Below, in pieces: positions 39,851 to 41,791 of a stretch of DNA of 41,791 bases. The notes under the pieces were generated by a model. The model did not search any database and was not told the DNA's origin. It worked only from the letters and a program-made list of their open reading frames with translations. Each line of letters begins with the position of its first letter. The first letter of the stretch is position 1. Both the position numbers and the translations under genes were made by a program. Source of the stretch: a virus; the IMG/VR virus record IMGVR_UViG_3300025645_000021, positions 1-41,791 of that record, one strand, 5' to 3'.

Positions 39851-40070
39851 ATTATCAATGGCTTTGAGCCTTTCAGCCTTTTTCTGTGCAGGAATCACAG
39901 TAGTGTTTTCTGTCCTAGCCTATGCTAAAGTAGTAGGAATGGAAAAGTCTACTCACCGTATTCAGCAGCAGTATGTCCCATTAGAAGAAGAATATATGGG
40001 TCCAACTGGTGAAGAATTGATGAAGAAGATGAATAAGGCCTTTTACCCCGAAGAGGATGGACAAGTATGA
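39843..40070 (+). CDS. Small membrane protein between terL and portal
   Basis: 75 residues, ATG overlapping the terL stop (eight bases). One hydrophobic segment near 6-32 (ALSLSAFFCAGITVVFSVLA) followed by a soluble acidic tail with KSTHRIQQQYVPLEEEY and MKKMNKAF. Function unknown; small membrane proteins at this place occur in several podoviruses. Overlaps the micro-ORF at 40067. Confidence 0.6.
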   Translation: MNELSMALSLSAFFCAGITVVFSVLAYAKVVGMEKSTHRIQQQYVPLEEEYMGPTGEELMKKMNKAFYPEEDGQV

Positions 40071-40138
40071 AATCAGCCAAGGTCGCTGCCCTAATCAAGC
40101 TAATTCAATCAGTTAAAAAAGGTAAAGAAAATGAGTAA
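40067..40138 (+). CDS. Micro-ORF coupled to portal
   Basis: 23 residues (ATG 40067, overlapping the previous stop; SAKVAALIKLIQSVKKGKEN). An amphipathic basic helix. The stop overlaps the portal ATG by eight bases. It may exist to couple translation to portal, or be a real peptide. Evidence is only position and overlap. Confidence 0.4.
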   Translation: MKSAKVAALIKLIQSVKKGKENE

Positions 40139-41791
40139 TATAGAATCCTTTGACGATTTTTATTCGACCGAGAACAATGCAACGGCATTAGAATTAAGTC
40201 CGTTTCAGTTTAGAGAGGATAAATCTAAAAAAGCTACTCTTGAGTGGTTATTTCAATGCTACGACAATATGGAGAAGAACGGATTAAGCCGTTTTATCAC
40301 TTATCGTCGTTATCAAGCCCTATATAAGGGACTTCATTGGCGTAATTATGATACTAGGGACGTAAATAGAGAGACTTCATCTTCTCAGCGTAAACCTAGA
40401 ATGGTTACGAACTTCGTACATGAGATGGTAGAGGCAAAAGTTGCCCAGATGGCCAGACTCAGAAGTTCTATTGCACTAATACCTAATAATAATGAGCAAT
40501 CAGACATTAATAATGCCAAAGCCTGTAAAATGCTTCTCGATGCTAGAGCATATGATCTACATATCGAAGAAGTTTATCAGAAAGCAGATCGAATCAAGTA
40601 CATATTCGGTCACTCATTCAAATTTGTAGAATGGGACAAGGATGCAGGACCTATTTCTCCTGCTTACAAGAAGGTTCAAGGAGGCAAGGATGCCAAAAAG
40701 AAGCTTAAAGAACTGGGCGGGGAGCCTATTCATATTGGCGATGTTACTGTTACTCCACTTGGTCCTGACAGAGTATTTGCTGAATTAGGCAAAGAAACTT
40801 GGGAAGAAAAGGACTACATAATTAAGCTAGAGTGGGTACATATTGAAGCTTTAAAGGTGATGTACCCTAAGCATAAGTCCGAGATAATGGAAAACAGAAG
40901 GAATCTGTATGACTATGAGACTTCAGAACTTACTCGCCCGATTGATATGGTCATGGTTAGAACTTTCTACCACAGAAAGACTAAGTATTTTCCAGAGGGT
41001 GCAATTATCAAGCATACAGATGATGTTATTCTGGAATGGAACGACTTTCACTATGAGCATGGAGAACTTCCATGCGTTCCAGACACTGATATTGATATTT
41101 ATGGAGAGTTCTGGGGAAGATCATTTATTACCCTCATTGAGCAAATGCAACGCATGCACAATAATATACAGTCAGGAATCGCACGAGACTATTCGATTGG
41201 TTCTGCACCGAAATGGATGGTCCCCAAGGGTGCTTGTGATTTCCACGACTTAAATAACGAATTTACGATTGTAGAGTATTCAGGGCCTCAGGCTCCGGTA
41301 CTCGTAGAGTCTCGCCCCACCTCTAACCAAGCGTTTGAGGTACAGGACAGACTAGAGAAATATATGTCTAAATCGAGCTCAGTTTACGATGTTAGTCGTG
41401 GTGAAGTTCCTACAGGCGTAACGGCAAATTCTGCCCTACGTTTCTTAGACGAGCAGGAATCTCAAAGGATTGTTGTTCAGGAAAGAAAGCGTAAAACTAC
41501 TGTAATTAAGGTTAGTAAGTTGATGCTATCTACGATGGCTCAATATTATAAGGCTTCTGATGGTAGAACAGTTCGTATTCTTGGTGAAAAGAACCAGATT
41601 GTTATCGAGGATATGAAGAAGGCTGATTTTGGTAAGATTTATGATGTTCGTATTCAGAACTCCCCTGCACTACCAGACAGTAAAGCAGGTAAAATCGCAG
41701 CCATAGTTGATTTAAACACAGCCACTCAGACAGACCCTATTTTCAGAAGAGAGCATGTTGTAGATATGCTCGATCTTGGTATGGATGAAGC
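40131..41791 (+). CDS. Portal protein, N-terminal part (continues at base 1)
   Basis: 690 residues in all (40131-41664 plus 1-539). The N-terminal region begins SNIESFDDFYSTENNATALE, then SRFITYRRYQALYKGLHWR. A conserved core has TNFVHEMVEAKVAQMARLRS (~115) and GEFWGRSFITLIEQMQRMHN (~335-355), followed by RGEVPTGVTANSALRFLDEQ (~425). A W/Y-containing start, the glycine-tryptophan-glycine turn before a long helix and the stem region are features of podovirus portals (P22-like, about 700 residues). It is the packaging channel. The gene is split only by the arbitrary contig cut. Confidence 0.9.
   Translation, partial: MSNIESFDDFYSTENNATALELSPFQFREDKSKKATLEWLFQCYDNMEKNGLSRFITYRRYQALYKGLHWRNYDTRDVNRETSSSQRKPRMVTNFVHEMVEAKVAQMARLRSSIALIPNNNEQSDINNAKACKMLLDARAYDLHIEEVYQKADRIKYIFGHSFKFVEWDKDAGPISPAYKKVQGGKDAKKKLKELGGEPIHIGDVTVTPLGPDRVFAELGKETWEEKDYIIKLEWVHIEALKVMYPKHKSEIMENRRNLYDYETSELTRPIDMVMVRTFYHRKTKYFPEGAIIKHTDDVILEWNDFHYEHGELPCVPDTDIDIYGEFWGRSFITLIEQMQRMHNNIQSGIARDYSIGSAPKWMVPKGACDFHDLNNEFTIVEYSGPQAPVLVESRPTSNQAFEVQDRLEKYMSKSSSVYDVSRGEVPTGVTANSALRFLDEQESQRIVVQERKRKTTVIKVSKLMLSTMAQYYKASDGRTVRILGEKNQIVIEDMKKADFGKIYDVRIQNSPALPDSKAGKIAAIVDLNTATQTDPIFRREHVVDMLDLGMDE
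41665..41791. repeat. Terminal overlap copy (right) of a circular assembly
   Basis: This is the second copy of the 127-base overlap described for bases 1-127. It lies within the portal coding sequence, in the same reading frame as the left copy, so removing either copy restores one intact gene. Confidence 0.93.

Noticed and set aside
40909-41253. 114-residue rightward frame inside the portal gene
   Set aside because: Out of frame with the portal protein, whose motifs are continuous through this region.
1-41791. tRNA or rRNA genes
   Set aside because: No cloverleaf with T-loop GTTCGA-like motif and acceptor pairing was seen by eye on either strand; a tRNA scan would be decisive.

Overview
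This window is the complete genome of a lytic, tailed, podovirus-type bacteriophage, assembled as a circle. The first 127 bases are repeated exactly at the right end (41665-41791), so the unit genome is 41,664 bp, and the contig happens to be opened inside the portal gene. The base composition is A+T-rich (roughly 60% by eye). Genes are tightly packed, with ATGA, TAATG and GTGA overlaps. I see no integrase, transposase, tRNA or CRISPR array. An overlapping pair that looks like an inner and outer spanin, the second with a lipobox, points to a Gram-negative host. The host itself cannot be named from the sequence.

Layout. (1) The rightward virion arm starts at a promoter near 37185 and crosses the circle junction: terS (37245), two small ORFs, terL (38324), two tiny ORFs, portal (40131 across the junction to 539), scaffold (556) and major capsid protein (1836) with a UUCG-loop terminator behind it. 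Head-decoration and spike-like proteins follow (3137-8106). Next come a very long fibre with an N-terminal Sec signal peptide (8109), a second secreted protein (12204), a P22/T7-like head-tail adaptor and tail hub (13449-16163), and internal or ejection proteins (16593-21553). The arm ends with small membrane/lysis genes, the spanin-like pair and a calcineurin-like phosphoesterase (22402). (2) The leftward early/replication arm (37099 down to 23256) begins with a dozen small genes, including a SprT-type metalloprotease. It continues with an SF3 helicase, an amidase endolysin, a family-A DNA polymerase, an SNF2-type helicase, a Cas4/RecB-like nuclease (DUF2800 type), its usual partner of DUF2815 type (probably ssDNA-binding), and a small Cro/YdaS-like HTH protein near its end. 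A Holliday-junction-resolvase-like nuclease (33564) is the only rightward gene inside this arm. The two arms diverge from 37100-37245 and converge at 23256-23281.

The most striking signal is a short word, not a gene. The 8-bp palindrome GTTTAAAC occurs 31 times in the circle, against about one expected. Twenty-one copies lie in the 15.4-kb early arm. Two sit in the spacer of near-identical TTGACA-N18-TATAA(A/G) promoters that drive the early arm; the others are mostly inside coding sequence, while single-mismatch relatives are rare. This could be an iterated regulator site (like stoperators), a replication, recombination or packaging mark, or a host-wide iterated palindrome. A second unusual point is the pair of Sec-signal proteins (8109-13058) embedded in the virion gene block. 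They may be exported to the host envelope rather than, or as well as, being built into virions.
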